Origin: Tethya wilhelma
Lineage: Eukaryota > Porifera > Demospongiae > Tethyida > Tethyidae
Assembly: GCA_964030475.1 (NCBI GenBank)
Contig: CAXIPT010000013.1
Span: 128,867 to 192,866, forward strand
DNA length: 64,000 nucleotides
Direction of reading: 5' to 3'
Shown here: piece by piece, positions 26,940-40,054 of the stretch
Layout: each line of letters begins with the position of its first letter
Numbering within the stretch: position 1 is the first letter of the stretch
Translations under genes and position numbers: made by a program
The notes under the pieces: generated by a model
What the model was told of the DNA's origin: nothing
What the model saw: only the letters and a program-made list of their open reading frames with translations
The model's database searches: none

Positions 26940-26982
<43 letters not shown>

Positions 26983-27218
26983 GAGTGTGCATGTGAGTGA
27001 GTACGTACAGTATATGTACAAGTATGTGAGCATGTGTGTGTGTATTAATTTCATTGTCATTGTGTTCATTCATATCAAACGTATAGTGTGACAATTAGTC
27101 AAAGTTGAACTGTATTACATATCTCATAAATATTCCCTATCACTGCAGAGCAGAGATAGCGCATTGATTATCTCACAATAAGTAACAAGATACAGAGAGC
27201 CAGAGAAATATGCAAGCC

Positions 27219-27255
<37 letters not shown>

Positions 27256-29875
27256 TGTGAATGTGTGAGTGTGTGAGAGTGTGAGAGTGTGTGAGTGTGA
27301 GTGTGTGAGTCTTCTTACTCTTCCTGTCCCTCTGAGAAAAGAGATGAGGTTTCTACAAACTGGGAGGAGGATTATTATGACGTTAAAGTTGATTGGTAAA
27401 GCCGGTCCTCTTGCAAAGGCGAGAGCTTCCTACAAGAGAGAGATAGAGAGCGAGAGAGAGAGTGAATGAAAGAAAGAAAGTTGAAAAAGACAAAAATAAC
27501 ATGTATTTTTTAAAATTTTCTACATACTCCAGCCTCTTCAGAGGTGACAAACAAGAATGAATGTACATCATTTATGGCCTCATGGTTTGGCAGAACTGGT
27601 CACAAATATTTACGTGTGTGAGAGTCTATTAAAGCTTTCACCACTAACAGACACAACATGTAACAGTGTGAACTCCAGACTAACAGTATTACATATGGTG
27701 TGAGCTGTACAGCAAGAAGGACTAGCATAGAACACGAACATTACCATATTTAATATTTTTACAATCTTGAACACAAAAGTGTTAATTTTTTTCCCAAAAT
27801 TTTGCCGTCAAAAACAACAAAACTACATAATTAAGATTTTAGACCAGATAACCAAGAATACTCACACAAAAAGGAAAACACTGCAGCCCAAGCGACTCAT
27901 CACTAGAGTTCATAGCAAGGTCACATTCACAACACCACGTACATTTATGGAGAAACTCACAGCCTCCAAAATTTGACCAGGCAAGGAAAGAGAGTCATGA
28001 CATTTCTAGTGGGAAGCTTAGGATGCTGTGGGGAGTTCAGTTTCCTTTCAGAGAAAAAGAACACTGTTTCACACACACACAACCTCAGGATATACAACCA
28101 TGTCCAAATCCCAGATACAAGGAAAGAGGTTTGTGAGAACAAACAGCTGTAGTATAGTAGTCATCACTGTCTCATCTAACAATGCTCACAGACTGCAAGA
28201 GAAACTTGTACACAAAGGAGAAGAATGGAAAAATGACACAGAGTCTAGCTGATGTAGTAACACACATATCCCTGAGCTGCATGCATGATCTGAGCTGCTG
28301 TTATGTACACCAAATTACTCACAGACTAATTAGGGGGTGGGAGGAGATACAAGTGCATAACGAGTGACAGATGGTGTGTGAAGATTAATCATAGTAGCGT
28401 GAAAGAATGACATGCATGCAAAACGTTTTACACAAGAGCACATATCAATTACTAGTATATAGTATGCAATGGACATTTTTATCAATTACTGGCATGCAAT
28501 GGACATTTCAGAGTCTGACTAAAAAATTCACCAATGTAGAATATTATGCACAAGATTATTTTGCCTAATTTGAGCAAAATAAACAATGGTCATGTTTATT
28601 ATCTGCTAATCGTTCACACGTATGCATCTACTGAACTGATGAATCTCAAGAATATTCAAATGAGCACCACCATTCACTAAAGATACGTACAAATATGGAC
28701 ACATACACATAAGCACCCATATATATCTATATCCCCACACATGATGCTTATACTGGTCCAGCCAAGGTCAGTGTAAACCATTCCCTAGTTGTGTGCTCAA
28801 ACAAACATCATATTTGGTGAGGAGATAGACTGAAAGAGAGAGAGCTTGCTACATTTGGGAATCAAACAGGAAGATGGGGCATAATCTATAAGACTTAGTA
28901 TTAGCTATATAGCCCATACTATAATGTATAGTGATCAATTTAGCAGAAGTCATAATAGAGTTTAGAAACCACTTGCTTCAAACACTCAGGACGATGGCTC
29001 CAATCCAGTCAAGATAAACACACAGAGACCATAATGCTGTTGAAATAGCAGTAACTAGTGTTTAGATTGAGTGAGTAAAGCAGCCCATATTGGTAGTACA
29101 ATTAGAAGCAGTACAGCTTGTTGCATTAAGAAGGTTAATCTTGTCACCATGGCACAGAATCAAGTACACACATTAGACAAGGTTATATAAGCTAGAACAC
29201 AAACAAGAATTCCATTCTGGTATAGGAGTGTTATATGTACACATGTAATACTATGAGACATAAATTTAGCACCTACTATTTCTGGGTATTGCCAATTGCC
29301 CACCCTCTAGCTATCGGCACCTTTTGCTGTAGGTCATAATCTTTTGTGAGTTTTCAAAACAGTGCCAATACAGAAAATAAACACCCAAAATCTGTGCATT
29401 GGTGTTATCAAAAGCACCATTATCACCTCTAGATCGGCTGTTGCACTGATCAGTAAACAACTCGTAATGGATCTATGGATAATCCTATTGGTGTGCAGCA
29501 CACTACACACATTCACTTACTCTTGTCCTAATTCTCATATAGTAGAACCTGTCTGTGGCCTGAAATGTGTAGAACTGGTAGATAAACAATGCAAAGTTGA
29601 TGAGGAGCCATGCACCCTGCAAAGAAAAAGAGAAACATAAAAAAAGGTTTCTGAGCTGTTAGAAATTGACAAGACAAACACTTTTGGCACTCAGACCATT
29701 TTTTACATTAGCTTGAAGTACTAGCAGTACTGTGCTATTGCTATTAGCGTGCAGCATGCAATATACATTACATACAACTTATAAGATAGGATTATACCGG
29801 GTGCTCACACGCAAACATCATTCTACTTACAAAAATCGTCCATCTTGGCAGCTCGTTTATGATCCAACCAGCCAT
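25774..29875 (-). CDS. NOX: NOX2-like NADPH oxidase, N-terminal six exons (truncated at N 25773)
   Basis: Minus-strand exons: 29875-29831, 29616-29521, 27429-27319, 26940-26537, 26186-25964, 25830-25774 (cut). They give the ferric-reductase membrane half of a NOX1-4-type oxidase: start [17 protein letters not shown] helix [10 protein letters not shown], the block [14 protein letters not shown], then [14 protein letters not shown]...MHVIAHWYN and [16 protein letters not shown]. The haem-ligand histidines on helices III and V are present. An extracellular loop with Cys and an N-glycosylation site (NVTF) follows, then [19 protein letters not shown]. The FAD and NADPH domains are missing. The enzyme would move electrons across the membrane to make superoxide. 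Intron 2 (27430-29520) holds no exon that I can see. Confidence 0.88.
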
Positions 29876-30169
29876 TTCTCTCGCTGCAAGTCACAATCAA
29901 CGCAAAACAGACAAGGTAGAGTAGCTTTCACGCAGCTCGAAGACACACGCAGAGACGGAGCAAGACGCTTGTAGTGCTCGTGTGAAGATCACAGAGAACA
30001 GAAGTAGGGTGTGGGCAGAACCACTTGAGAAACCTGAGCTGAAAACATGAAAGGCTGAAAGGCGTTTATTAATTTGCATTACGTAATGACAAACAAACCG
30101 CATCACGTACTCAGGGGCATGCGCACTAATTACATCAACAGAGGAAGATTAAAAAAGCGAGAGAAGAAA
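29876..30169. promoter_or_regulatory. head-to-head promoter region of NOX and ABI
   Basis: The NOX start (29875, minus) and ABI start (30170, plus) are 294 bases apart. The interval contains TTACGTAATG and CATCACGTACT sites and no obvious TATA box. Confidence 0.5.
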
Positions 30170-30460
30170 ATGGCGGACAAGGAGCTCGTTGAGCTCTTGG
30201 ATTACAAGATTCCAGAAGCTAGACAGCAGCTGAGAGACAGCCATAAGAATCTTGGTGACCTTGCCTCTTATTGTGAGCGTAACTATATCGAATCGAATCA
30301 AACAAATGCCGCTTTGGAAGAGACAAAGACGTACGCAGCACAGTCGCTTGCTAGCGTTGCCTACCAGGTGAATGTACTGGCAGTGAGTATGCTGGAGCTG
30401 CTGGACAAACAGATGAAGCACCTGGGCGAAATGGAGGCCAATATACATCACATTTCACAG
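30170..30460 (+). CDS. ABI: first exon of an Abl-interactor (ABI) family protein, rest of gene lost or displaced
   Basis: 97 codons from MADKELVELL to HHISQ, ending at a GTACC donor. It matches the N-terminal WAVE-binding/HHR region of ABI1/2: YCERNYIESN, ALEETKTYAAQSLASVAYQV, and LLDKQMKHLGEMEANIHHISQ. ABI is a subunit of the WAVE complex that links Rac to Arp2/3 actin assembly. Middle exons (homeodomain-homologous region, proline-rich part) were not found in 30461-33834. The C-terminal SH3 exon exists only as damaged copies (33835, 36999, 39899). An N at 31067 may hide a missing segment. Confidence 0.87.
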
Positions 30461-31286
30461 GTACCATAAAGCAGGCAAAAAAATACTATGATGTGAAGTG
30501 TATATCATTTTGTTTGATGCTTTCTTGGCTTTCTGTGTGGGAAACATGTATTGTACCTGCTCTTTCCATGCATATGGAGGCATTGAAAAGGACCTGCAAT
30601 ATGGTGTTCAAGTGTCCTAATAGTAGCTAATAGTAGTTCTTTGAGTAGCATAGTGTGAGTAAAGTATAAGTGTACATAAAAGGGTGTGTCTATCATGAAT
30701 GGATGCAGACAAGTAAATGGTGCATGGCCTTTATTGTTTTCTGTCAATGGAGTCTGACAACTTGAACAAAGGAGGCTGTTCAAGTGAGAGTGCTAGAGGG
30801 ATAGGGAAGATATTTTATACAGCACATGTACATGTACATCTAGTGACCATTTACAGAAACTTTCAACAAGCCATGACCGTGGAATTCAGTTTTCCTTGAT
30901 ACAACCATGCTACCATAGTAGTCTGTATTTGTAAACAGCAAGGTATTGTCATGAGACCAATATAGCACTTGTTTGAGGATAGAACGAGTCAATGTTTTTC
31001 TCTCGACACAACAGCTGCTGTGTTGCTATAGATACAGAAAACGAGACAATGTCTTACAGTCAGGGGNGGGCTATACGGCGGTTCAACACTCTCTTCCCTT
31101 CCTTGATTATGGACTCTTGATCACGGTGTTGGATTGCATTGGCATCACCCAATATAATATGTCTTTGGAAAGTCACGCACTTGGAATTTGGAAACTGACC
31201 AATAAAATCACAGCGGATGTGGGCTGGTAATTCGCGCGCGCAAATATTGAATCGTACCTGAGTGTCAAAATGGATGACCAACATCC
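30461..31286. other. no gene recognised; N at 31067
   Basis: No ABI exon 2 candidate is visible. The single N at 31067 probably marks a join. Confidence 0.5.
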
Positions 31287-31872
31287 AGCTAGACCCTCCT
31301 CCTTCGTCACGTTGCACGTGCCGAGAGAGAGGGTCTAGCAAAGGTGACGTCTAATGAGATTTCAATTAACCAATCAGATTCAACTACCCAGATTCTGGGT
31401 AATATATAATTTACGTGTGGGTGGTAGTTTGCGTGTGTGGAAATTACCGCGTGTTTTATCACTGAAGTATGCTAGTTATCGATGATTCCTGGAGCTTTTG
31501 TACACAAAAAAGGCTTGAAAACAGTCTTAGATGTAAGCCTAAGCATGGCCTAAGGCATTTAAATTGGCAACAAAGGTACAAAGAGACTAAACAGCGCGTG
31601 TGGAACAGATTCTACCTGACTACCTGCCAGTCTATCAACTTCTACTCCATCAATAATGGACCTGTGGCTATCAATGGCTCTCTTCTGGTACTAGCGAGTG
31701 CTTTTCAGGCTGCAAGTCTATCTCATTGTCCTGTTTGCTGTCTTTCTCTAAAATCATGCGCACTGTTAACGCACATTTAATTCCGCGTTTTTGTTAATTG
31801 CGTTTTGAACGTGACCTTTGCTACACCCTCTCTCTCGGCGGGTGCAACGTGACAAAGGAGGAGGGTCTAGCT
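31287..31872. mobile_element. foldback/MITE-like element with ~60-bp terminal inverted repeats
   Basis: The left end (31287-31352) starting AGCTAGACCCTCCTCC is the reverse complement of the right end (31811-31872) ending GGAGGAGGGTCTAGCT, with a few mismatches. The core is about 460 bp and lacks a transposase. No clear target-site duplication. Confidence 0.7.
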
Positions 31873-32088
31873 CGATAGACTACATGCAGGTATGCTCCAG
31901 TGCAAACTGTTTATTTAGTGGTTTAGTCGTAGTTATAGCACATGGCTTCTGTGAACCTTTGATTGCATTCCAGCAATCCATGCTTGGCCTAGGCTTTTGC
32001 CAGTCCCTTTCCTTTCCCTTCTTTCTCCTCTCCCTTCCTGTCCCGCCTACTAATAGTTGGAAAGGGTCTGGGCACCAGACTAAATGAG

Positions 32089-32525
32089 ACAAGTAGTAAA
32101 AATTTCAAAAAAATAATTAGTGTAGGAATGGGCAGTGCGGTAAAAAGTATTGAAACAAGGCATGGTCTCAATTTCGGCACATGACTACTTCATTTTTATT
32201 CTTGATCACTTATAATTATGGATTTTCAGCATTGTGTTGCGATGATCTGTACAATAATACTGTAGCTAGCTTATGATTACTGCATTGGTTCAAATTTCTC
32301 AGTACATTATAATACAATTATAGCTAATCACTTGGCTACTATAATTAAAATAATGGAGTAAACTATAAAAGACAAGTATATAACTTAAACTGGATTACCA
32401 GCCAAGAGTTGGACATAAAAATGAAGTAGTCATGTGCCGAAATTGAGACCATGCCTTGTTTCAATACTTTTTACCGCACTGCCCATTCCTACACTACTTA
32501 TTTTTTTGAAATTTTTACTACTTGT
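32089..32525. mobile_element. MITE family M, copy 1
   Basis: Inverted arms of about 110 bp begin ACAAGTAGTAAAAATTTC and contain GTAGGAATGGGCAGTG and TTCGGCACATGACTACTTC. The loop is about 210 bp. Further copies are at 35694, 53709 and 58274. Confidence 0.85.
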
Positions 32526-32839
32526 TCATTCACTTTTTTCAACACTACAGTGTGGAGACTGTCAGAGACTGGTAAGTCCCTACAAAAAGCTTGAGTAGGA
32601 GCTATGCTAGAGGGAGCTAATGCCCATGCGTATATAATGCCACGTGCAAAGATAATGAATGACCTTTGAACTCTACCCACAAAGATGGCTGTACATGAAT
32701 TTATACGCTAAGTTTTAAAGCTTTCTAGTTTTTGTTTAGGCCTATTTATGATGAAAACGAGTATCAAGGAATGTAGTACCCATGAAAAGAACTTACTTTG
32801 TGCTGTCAAAGTTGGCTCAACACATTCTGGTTCTCTGGA

Positions 32840-33175
32840 AATCCTTTTCAAGTAAGTCAGTTAGGAAGTACGTACGTAAGTAAGTAGATGAACAAAAATG
32901 GCACTATGGTGGCTTCCCACTAGCAAGTAAGTTAGAAGAACAAAAATGGCACTATGGTGGCTTCCCACTAGCGCTCTCTACGAGTGCTGAGGAAAGTTTT
33001 TGTGAGTTTTAGGCCTTGCATGCAGTTGGTAATCTGTCAGTGAGAGCTTCTGAGCAACTTTGAAGGTTTAATTTTTTTTGACTAGATTTTTATGGTGGCC
33101 AACATTTTGTATTGTGTCTATGGGACAGTTGGCCCATTCCCACTATACGTACTACCGTACGTATGATTCATGTGG
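32840..33175 (+). repeat. dispersed repeat R, plus orientation, with internal tandem duplication
   Basis: This region, from TTTCAAGTAAGTCAGTTAGG to about ACTACCGTACGTAT, is found inverted at 51901-52181. A unit containing GGCACTATGGTGGCTTCCC occurs twice here (about 32890 and 32938) but once in the other copy. The flank to 33604 shows no gene. Confidence 0.7.
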
Positions 33176-33649
33176 ATACATCCACCACATCTGTTGATAA
33201 GAGTCATATTTTGAAATCCAAAAAACCTCAGAATGTGGTTACTGAGGTAAATGCATGATTACAAGTGTAGCCTTCAATTCTCTCCACTTGTTGTTGTGGT
33301 ATGGCTCCCTGCAAAATGGTCAGCCTAGACCCATGCAGTTTTGATCACCCTTTTGATGTGTGCTTTCACTACATCTGTTGTGTACCTAATCTGCACACCA
33401 TGCATGCACCCTCTTTCTGCTGATATTGTTTTACTTAGGAAAAAATAGAATAATTAATAACTATATCCCAAAACAGCTGCTGTACACCACAACAGATGTA
33501 TATACTTAAAAGAAAAAAGACTGCATGAGGCTAGACTCCATGGAAACAGTCGTACATTATAATTATTATGCAGAATCCCGAGTTATGTAATTTTCTTAGT
33601 ATGCATGCCTGTGTGGATTAATATTAGAAAACATTTGTCATACACTAGC

Positions 33650-33747
33650 TCACACACTCACACAATCAAACACATTCACATTCACACACATACATACACA
33701 CACACACACACGCATACACACACACACACACACACACATACACACAC

Positions 33748-33830
<83 letters not shown>

Positions 33831-33834
33831 ACAG
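33650..33834 (+). repeat. (CA)n microsatellite ending at the ABI SH3 copy 1 acceptor
   Basis: Interrupted CA repeat ending CACCACAG. Equivalent CA tracts precede SH3 copies 2 and 3. Confidence 0.9.
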
Positions 33835-34013
<179 letters not shown>

Positions 34014-34449
34014 CGAGACTTAATTAGAATGACTGTGTAATGTTAATTTTTTGTGAGTATTGTCTGATAGATATTAGAATTTAATGTTGATTATTGGCCC
34101 CTATATATTGGGCTAGTTATACTATAGATCATTACTACTTCGAACTACTTTGTGAGTATGTGGTGCAGTTTGTATAAACACTGACTACATTTTGTAGTGG
34201 ACAATAATTATACAACATGTACAATTTTGTAATTTTTTCACAGATTAATAATGTTCTTTAAAGTTACTATCTTGAGGTCTAGCTAGACTTCAATTAAAGA
34301 CCTGCATTTTTCAAATTGATTTTATAATAACATGCATTGATCATGCATTCAAACTGTCCTATCACTAAAGTCCTAAATTTACTACATTAATATTTGCTGT
34401 AAAGTAATTAATAAGCAATGATAATAGCTACCATAATATGCACTTTTGT

Positions 34450-36576
34450 TCATTTTCCTGGTATGCCACCAGTTGGATCAACATCTCCATTAAGTGCAGC
34501 ACACGACAAATAAGATGGCATTATAGGGTCGAGAGCAGCTGCCTTAATACGCTCAATAATTTTTCTGACTGAAATTTCAAAGTTGTCAAAGTCTTTAAAC
34601 TGGAAAGCACTGAGCGTATTACTTACACCAGGATCTTTGATGCAGTTAATTTCATATTTGTTTACTTCATCCCCGATACCAATTGCATAGGTGTTCACGC
34701 CCAGTTGTTCATGGAGACATCTGATTTCTTGACAAACATTCCGTCCATGGTTTGATTGTCCATCAGTGATCAACACTACATCCAAACAATCAGGGCTTGA
34801 GGTGATTCCACAGGCGGATTGGAGAATTTGATCACAGACGCATTTAACTGTGTCACCAGTACGTGTCCATTGATCCAGAAATCTTGCATTTTTAATGGCA
34901 TCTGAAGCATCTTGCCGTCCTTGAAGTGTATTCTGAAAACAATTAAAACAAAAATCTAGATGTATGTCTGAACTGAAGGTGATGAGAGCAAATTTAACTT
35001 TCTTGCAGAAAAATTCAGTTAGACTAGCAACAGCATTTTTCATTCTAGTGAAGTTTCTTAGACCAATACTCCCAGATGAGTCCAGTACAAAGAGAACATG
35101 TTGCTCATCATTAGAGCCACATTGATAGGGACGAATTTGACGACGAAAGCGATGAGAGTGTTCCTCCCAGCTGAATTGCATTACTGGATTTTCATTGTTT
35201 GAAGCCATAGAATCCACTTCTGCTGCACGTTTATGGGCTTTGTTGAGAGAGAATTCTTCAGCATACATATCAGATGATCGCTTTCCTGAATGTTCAATAG
35301 GCCCAAAATTAATTAGCATGTTTAATGTTATAATCTTTAGTGGGTACTCATACATACAGTAGCTATTTCTTTTCTCACCAGTCAAGTGCACATTGCTACA
35401 AACTTGAGTATTTCGTCCACTGCGAGGACAGTGCTGAGCTGTGGTAACTGTATACCCTGCATTCAGAAAGCACCGGGCACGCCGACAACGATTTCGATTT
35501 GGGGGGATTAGATGATCCACAGGTGAGGTGTCTCGCCCCAGCTGACCTCCAAGACCAAGTGCCATGATAAGTTTGTCTGAAGCATCAGGTGCACCTAAAA
35601 TATATTACCGTGCAATAACAATGAAATTAACACTATCTAGCTAGTATAATAGTCAATGACTCACAAAGTCAAGGCATCTACATATAATATATATAAGTAG
35701 TAACGAAAAAAAAAAAGTAGTGTAGGGATGGGCAGTGATGTAAAAAATATTGGAACAAGGCATCGTCTTGATTTTGGCACATGACTACTTATTTTTATTT
35801 TTGATCCCTCATAATTGCCGTAAATGCACACGAATAATAATTTATCAGGATCTCATAATTCTTATCACATTAATAGTTCAAATTCCTGCCTATCTTATCA
35901 CTCAGCTAAACAGTGGAATAAAGTATAGCAGGCAGGATAAGATTACTGGCTAAGATTCGAGCACAAAATTTTAATTTGAAATGAATTATTTAGTCATGTG
36001 CTTAGCCAACACCTTTACTGATTATATAGTACAAATTTTAGCCAATGCAATAATAAGCATTCAAGAATAAAAATGAAGTAGTCATGTGCCGAAATTGAGA
36101 CCCGCCTTAATTGTTCTAATACTCTTTAATGCACATGCTGCCCATGCATTCCTACACTATTTAAATTTTTAGATAATGGTATGATAGAATGTAGAGTCAT
36201 GTGCACACAGTGATTCAAGTGCATGCCTTGATTGAGATGTCTAAACAGTAGCTCTATAATAATATTATCATTCATTATACTTACACACTTGACGAGTCTC
36301 TATCTGATCATCACAATTATCTTCGAATGCAGATTTTTCCCTTCTCTCGCTGTATATTTCTCCACTCTCACATCGTGATGTGGGTACACTCCTAGTACTG
36401 CCTTCAACAATCTCCCATGCACTCCATTCATCATAGGTGCAATCACAGTGAGTGAAGAGCTCAGGGTAACTAATCCTTAGAGGATGAGTACATGGGATCT
36501 GTCGCTGTTTTCTTACTGCAGGCGATCCTGTGGATAGAGTTGCAACAGTTAGACTTAGTATAAAGATAGTGAACAT
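34450..36576 (-). CDS. secreted TSP1-like/vWA precursor, gene A
   Basis: Minus-strand exons 36576-36285, 35594-35379 and 35285-34450 give 447 residues. I start at the second Met (36576): the upstream ATG at 36657 lies 5' of the TATA-like box, and paralogues start just before the hydrophobic segment. Order: signal peptide; RKQRQ; TSP1-like domain (WSAWE, final ETRQVC); DASDKLIMALGLGG block; Cys peptide ending LTGKRS; acidic spacer; FSWEEHSHRFRRQ; vWA domain. The vWA keeps the MIDAS residues (DSSGS, TGDT, ITDG). The protein ends CAALNGDVDPTGGIPGK. Together with the truncated gene G it forms a distinct branch (INCIKDPG, SCAALNG). Secreted; ligand unknown. Confidence 0.85.
35694..36172. mobile_element. 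MITE family M, copy 2, inside intron 1 of gene A
   Basis: Arms resemble copy 1 (TGTAGGGATGGGCAGTG, GGCACATGACTACTT; right arm GAAGTAGTCATGTGCCGAAA) but are more diverged. Confidence 0.75.
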
Positions 36577-36642
36577 AATTTTCTGTAGCACTAACAACTG
36601 TAGTAATCTCCTTGTGGGTATACTCAAGTAGCACACTGACTC

Positions 36643-36652
36643 TTTTAATATA
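36643..36652 (-). promoter_or_regulatory. TATA-like box of gene A
   Basis: Minus-strand TATATTAAAA lies about 67 bases upstream of the chosen ATG. Confidence 0.5.
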
Positions 36653-36955
36653 CCCATGTCCTTTTTATTCAGTCAACCAACCAACAAAGATTTATGATAA
36701 CTAAGGCTTCAATGCAATTATGGAGGATTGCATGTAAACAAGTTGTGGTATCTATCCAAAGACTATCATATTTGATGCATGAGTATACCCATGTACTTTT
36801 AACCTCAAATCTAGAGACTTAACCTATGAACATCTGTTCTCTGCACATCAGGCAATGGCAAACAAACAAACAAACACACACATTTTGTCTCAAGTCACTC
36901 TCAACTCTCACTTGAAGTCAGTTAAGATTGACATATGCATTTATTTATTTCAATT

Positions 36956-36994
<39 letters not shown>

Positions 36995-36998
36995 ACAG

Positions 36999-37173
36999 TT
37001 GAAGCTGTCTACGACTACACTAAAGATCAGGAGGATGAGCTCTCCTTTACGATTGGAACTATAATTAATTTTATGTTGTGAGAAGAACGACGATGGTTAG
37101 TACGAGGGCCCGGGGTCTCCAATGGAGTCGGTCACCCCTGGCAACTATTTGGAGTCGGTCGCCCCTGGCATTT
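36999..37173 (+). pseudogene. ABI: ABI terminal SH3 exon, copy 2 (frameshifted)
   Basis: Begins [20 protein letters not shown] intact, then small insertions (near 37065 and 37085) and an in-frame stop break the frame; the 3' half carries a partial duplication of the GNY-ESV segment. It is preceded by (CA)n and CCACAG, as in copy 1. Confidence 0.8.
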
Positions 37174-37527
37174 ATAAAGTGAGACTTACTTTGAATGACT
37201 GTGTAATGTTAATTTTTGTGTGATTTTTACAATTTCAAGTCATACACTGTAAGTAAAGTTGTGTAGAATTTAGAATTTGATGTTGAGATTAATTAAAGAA
37301 AGAAAGTTTGTACAATTCACAATCAAATCTAATGCTACTTGGTTTAATTTCTATCTATAGTCAACGAAAAGAGTTTTACGGAAAACAGTTCCTTATACAA
37401 AAATTAAACCAATCTTAGATACATGCACAACCCATTTAACACTATTTCTATAGAATCAAAATGATTTGTAAGCTGGGCTACAGAGAAAAATTAAAGTCTT
37501 TTACACATCAATGTCATTGTCATTAAT

Positions 37528-39088
37528 TTACCCCGATGGGTTTTCACCAGTTGGAATTTGGGTTGGAGTTGGTGGATTTCCATAGAGTGCAGCACACAGC
37601 TTAGGATCCCCACTCCCTCTAAGACGATCTAGTACCTCCCTAATAGCATCTTCAAACTCTTCAAAATCTTCAAACTCAAACGCACTCCGTGGATTTTGAA
37701 CACTTCTTTCTTTATTATCAGCAATACATTTTAGTTCTTTTTCATCATGACCTCTTATACCAATTGCATACGTATTGACACCTGTCTTGCTATGGAGACA
37801 ATTTTTAACTTCAGTGCAAACATTGAATCTGCCATTAGAGTGTCCATCAGTGATGAACACCACATCTAAACAACTTGGGTTGGAAGAGATTCCACAACTG
37901 GTATTGAGAAATTCACTACAAATACAGCGAGCAGCTTCACCAGTGTGAGTCCAACCATGTTGATACGGTGCTGCTTTAATCGCTTCAGCTGCTTCAACTC
38001 TTCCGTAGATTGTGTTTTCAAAGCAATCAAAACAGAACTCCTGCCTCAATGTAGAACTAAATGTCATCAGAGCAAACTTGACTCTCTTGCAGAATAATAG
38101 TGTAAGGTTAGCAACTGCTATTTTCATTCTTTCATATTGGTCGCTTCCAATACTTCCAGACGAATCTAGTACAAATAAGACGTATTGAATATCACCAGTT
38201 TCACCACACAGTTCAGGGCTTATTGCACGCCGAAAGCGACGTCCGTGCTCCTGGTGACTAAATGCCATTATATCATGACCTTCCTCCAGTGAATGTGTAG
38301 CTTGTGCACGTGGAATTTCAGCTGCTGAGTGTTCATTCACATTATTGTGTAGAGTTCCTTCAATATTCAACCCTGAACGTTTTCCTCCTTTGAGTTGTAT
38401 ATGCATATGGGTGGTGTGGTGAAAGTGTTATTATCCATGAAATAAAATTATAACATAATAATGTACATGCACAATAGTTAATAATAAATAGAGATTTCTG
38501 CACTTACTTGTGAGAGTCTGACATACTTCAATATCTCTTGAGTTCTTGAAACGAGGACAACGTGTACCTGGTCCGTAGACAGGTTGAGAAGTTTGCCTGC
38601 GTTTGCGACGAGCTGTCGAGTTATAATTTTGTCCAATTCCTCCAAGACCTAGAAAAAGTATAAGTCGGTCTACAGCATCAGGCACACCTGCAACACATGA
38701 AATTAAACTATTATAATTAAGTGGAATTGATTATCTAAAATTCAATGCAAAAATTGTCATCAAATTACATACAGATTTGACGATCCATTGTAACATTATT
38801 GCAGTTGTTTCCAATTGCTGATCGTGTTTTCCTTTCAGTATAAATTTCTCCACTTTTACATCGTGACTCAGGGACATTTTGAGTAGATCCTGAAATTACT
38901 TCCCAGTTCCCCCAGTCAGAATAGAGGCAGGTGGTTTCACAATGTGCAAAGTCTTCAGGAAAAAATACCCTCAGAGGATGATCACAGGGAAACTGACGTC
39001 GAATTCGAAGAGACTTTGCCGTAGATAGTGCTACCACAGCTAGGAAGAAAAGAGTAGTGATAATGATTATGATCCTCTTGGTTGCCAT
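37528..39088 (-). CDS. secreted TSP1-like/vWA precursor, gene B
   Basis: Exons 39088-38773, 38687-38508 and 38384-37528 give 450 residues starting MATKRIIIIITTLFFLAVVA (signal peptide). After LRIRRQFPCDHPLR comes the TSP1-like domain (YSDWGNWE), then the short VDRLILFLGLGG block, RRKRRQ, and the Cys peptide (CPRF..EVC). Here the exon 2/3 junction reads TRKRS instead of GKRS, so this member lacks the glycine needed for C-terminal amidation. The spacer ends FSHQEHGRRFRRA. The vWA has DSSGS, TGEA and ITDG. The protein ends CAALYGNPPTPTQIPTG. Confidence 0.85.
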
Positions 39089-39145
39089 GGTTGAGTCCAA
39101 AATGAATAATAATGTTGACTTGAATGTTTAATTGCAACGTGGTAG

Positions 39146-39153
39146 TTTATATA
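39146..39153 (-). promoter_or_regulatory. TATA box of gene B
   Basis: Minus-strand TATATAAA is 58 bases upstream of the ATG. Confidence 0.6.
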
Positions 39154-39479
39154 GCCATGGAATCTTTGTTAAAATTCTTTTTTTTTTCTGATTTGTTTGA
39201 TCCCTAGGTGTGCATAAAGACCTAGGAATGCATGAGTACTTTCATTACATCATTAGCTATAGGTGCAGTACTTTTAATCTTATATGTAAACAAAAAAGAT
39301 TCCTTTAGGTCTTATGGTCAGTGACCCTATTAAAATCCCATGAGTCAATTATTTCCAAATAAAAAATAATAAAAAGGTGTGTAGAGATACTACTCCAATG
39401 AGCTAGTGCAAATCACGCCCTAATTAAGAGCAAAACACCTGCCAAATCGTACAAGTTTAACCACACATTAGACTTTGCC

Positions 39480-39620
39480 ATGGGTAGTGCTACCACAGCT
39501 AGGAAGAAAAGAATTATATATTTTTTTGTTTGTTTGTTTGATCTCTAGGTGTGTAAGACTTAGGCATGAGTACTTTCATTACATCATTAATTTAGGTGCA
39601 GTCTTTCCAAAACTGCTTTG
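39480..39620. other. relic of a gene B 5' region
   Basis: 39480-39512 (GCCATGGGTAGTGCTACCACAGCTAGGAAG) resembles the signal-peptide coding region of gene B at 39012-39045, and the following bases resemble 39180-39260. It is a partial local duplicate with no open frame. Confidence 0.5.
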
Positions 39621-39898
39621 ATATTCCTTCTGGCTTTAGGGTCAGTGACCCTACTAAAATATCCCATGAATGACCTAAGAGCAAAACAGTGTGTGCATGT
39701 GATCAAGCCATCAGGGAAGAAAATCCTAACTTATAGAGAGGGTTTATATAGGTACACAAGCAATCTATGCTTTTTTACTAATCTTGTTTGTTCGATCCCT
39801 ACGCAGGTCTGCATGGAACAAAGACATTATTATATACTTAAATGCACATATTAGGTATATACTTGCACACACACACATACACACACACACACACACAG

Positions 39899-40054
<156 letters not shown>

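Noticed and set aside
31469..31780. 103-codon ORF inside the foldback element
   Set aside because: No similarity to a transposase and no conserved motif.
33650..33834. CRISPR-like array in regular CA tracts
   Set aside because: Simple-sequence repeat in animal DNA; no spacers.
36574..36657. Extended start for gene A at 36657
   Set aside because: It lies upstream of the TATA-like box and puts 27 residues before the signal peptide, unlike all paralogues.
36855..37064. Short plus-strand ORF over SH3 copy 2
   Set aside because: It reads the SH3 exon in the wrong frame; the true frame is broken.
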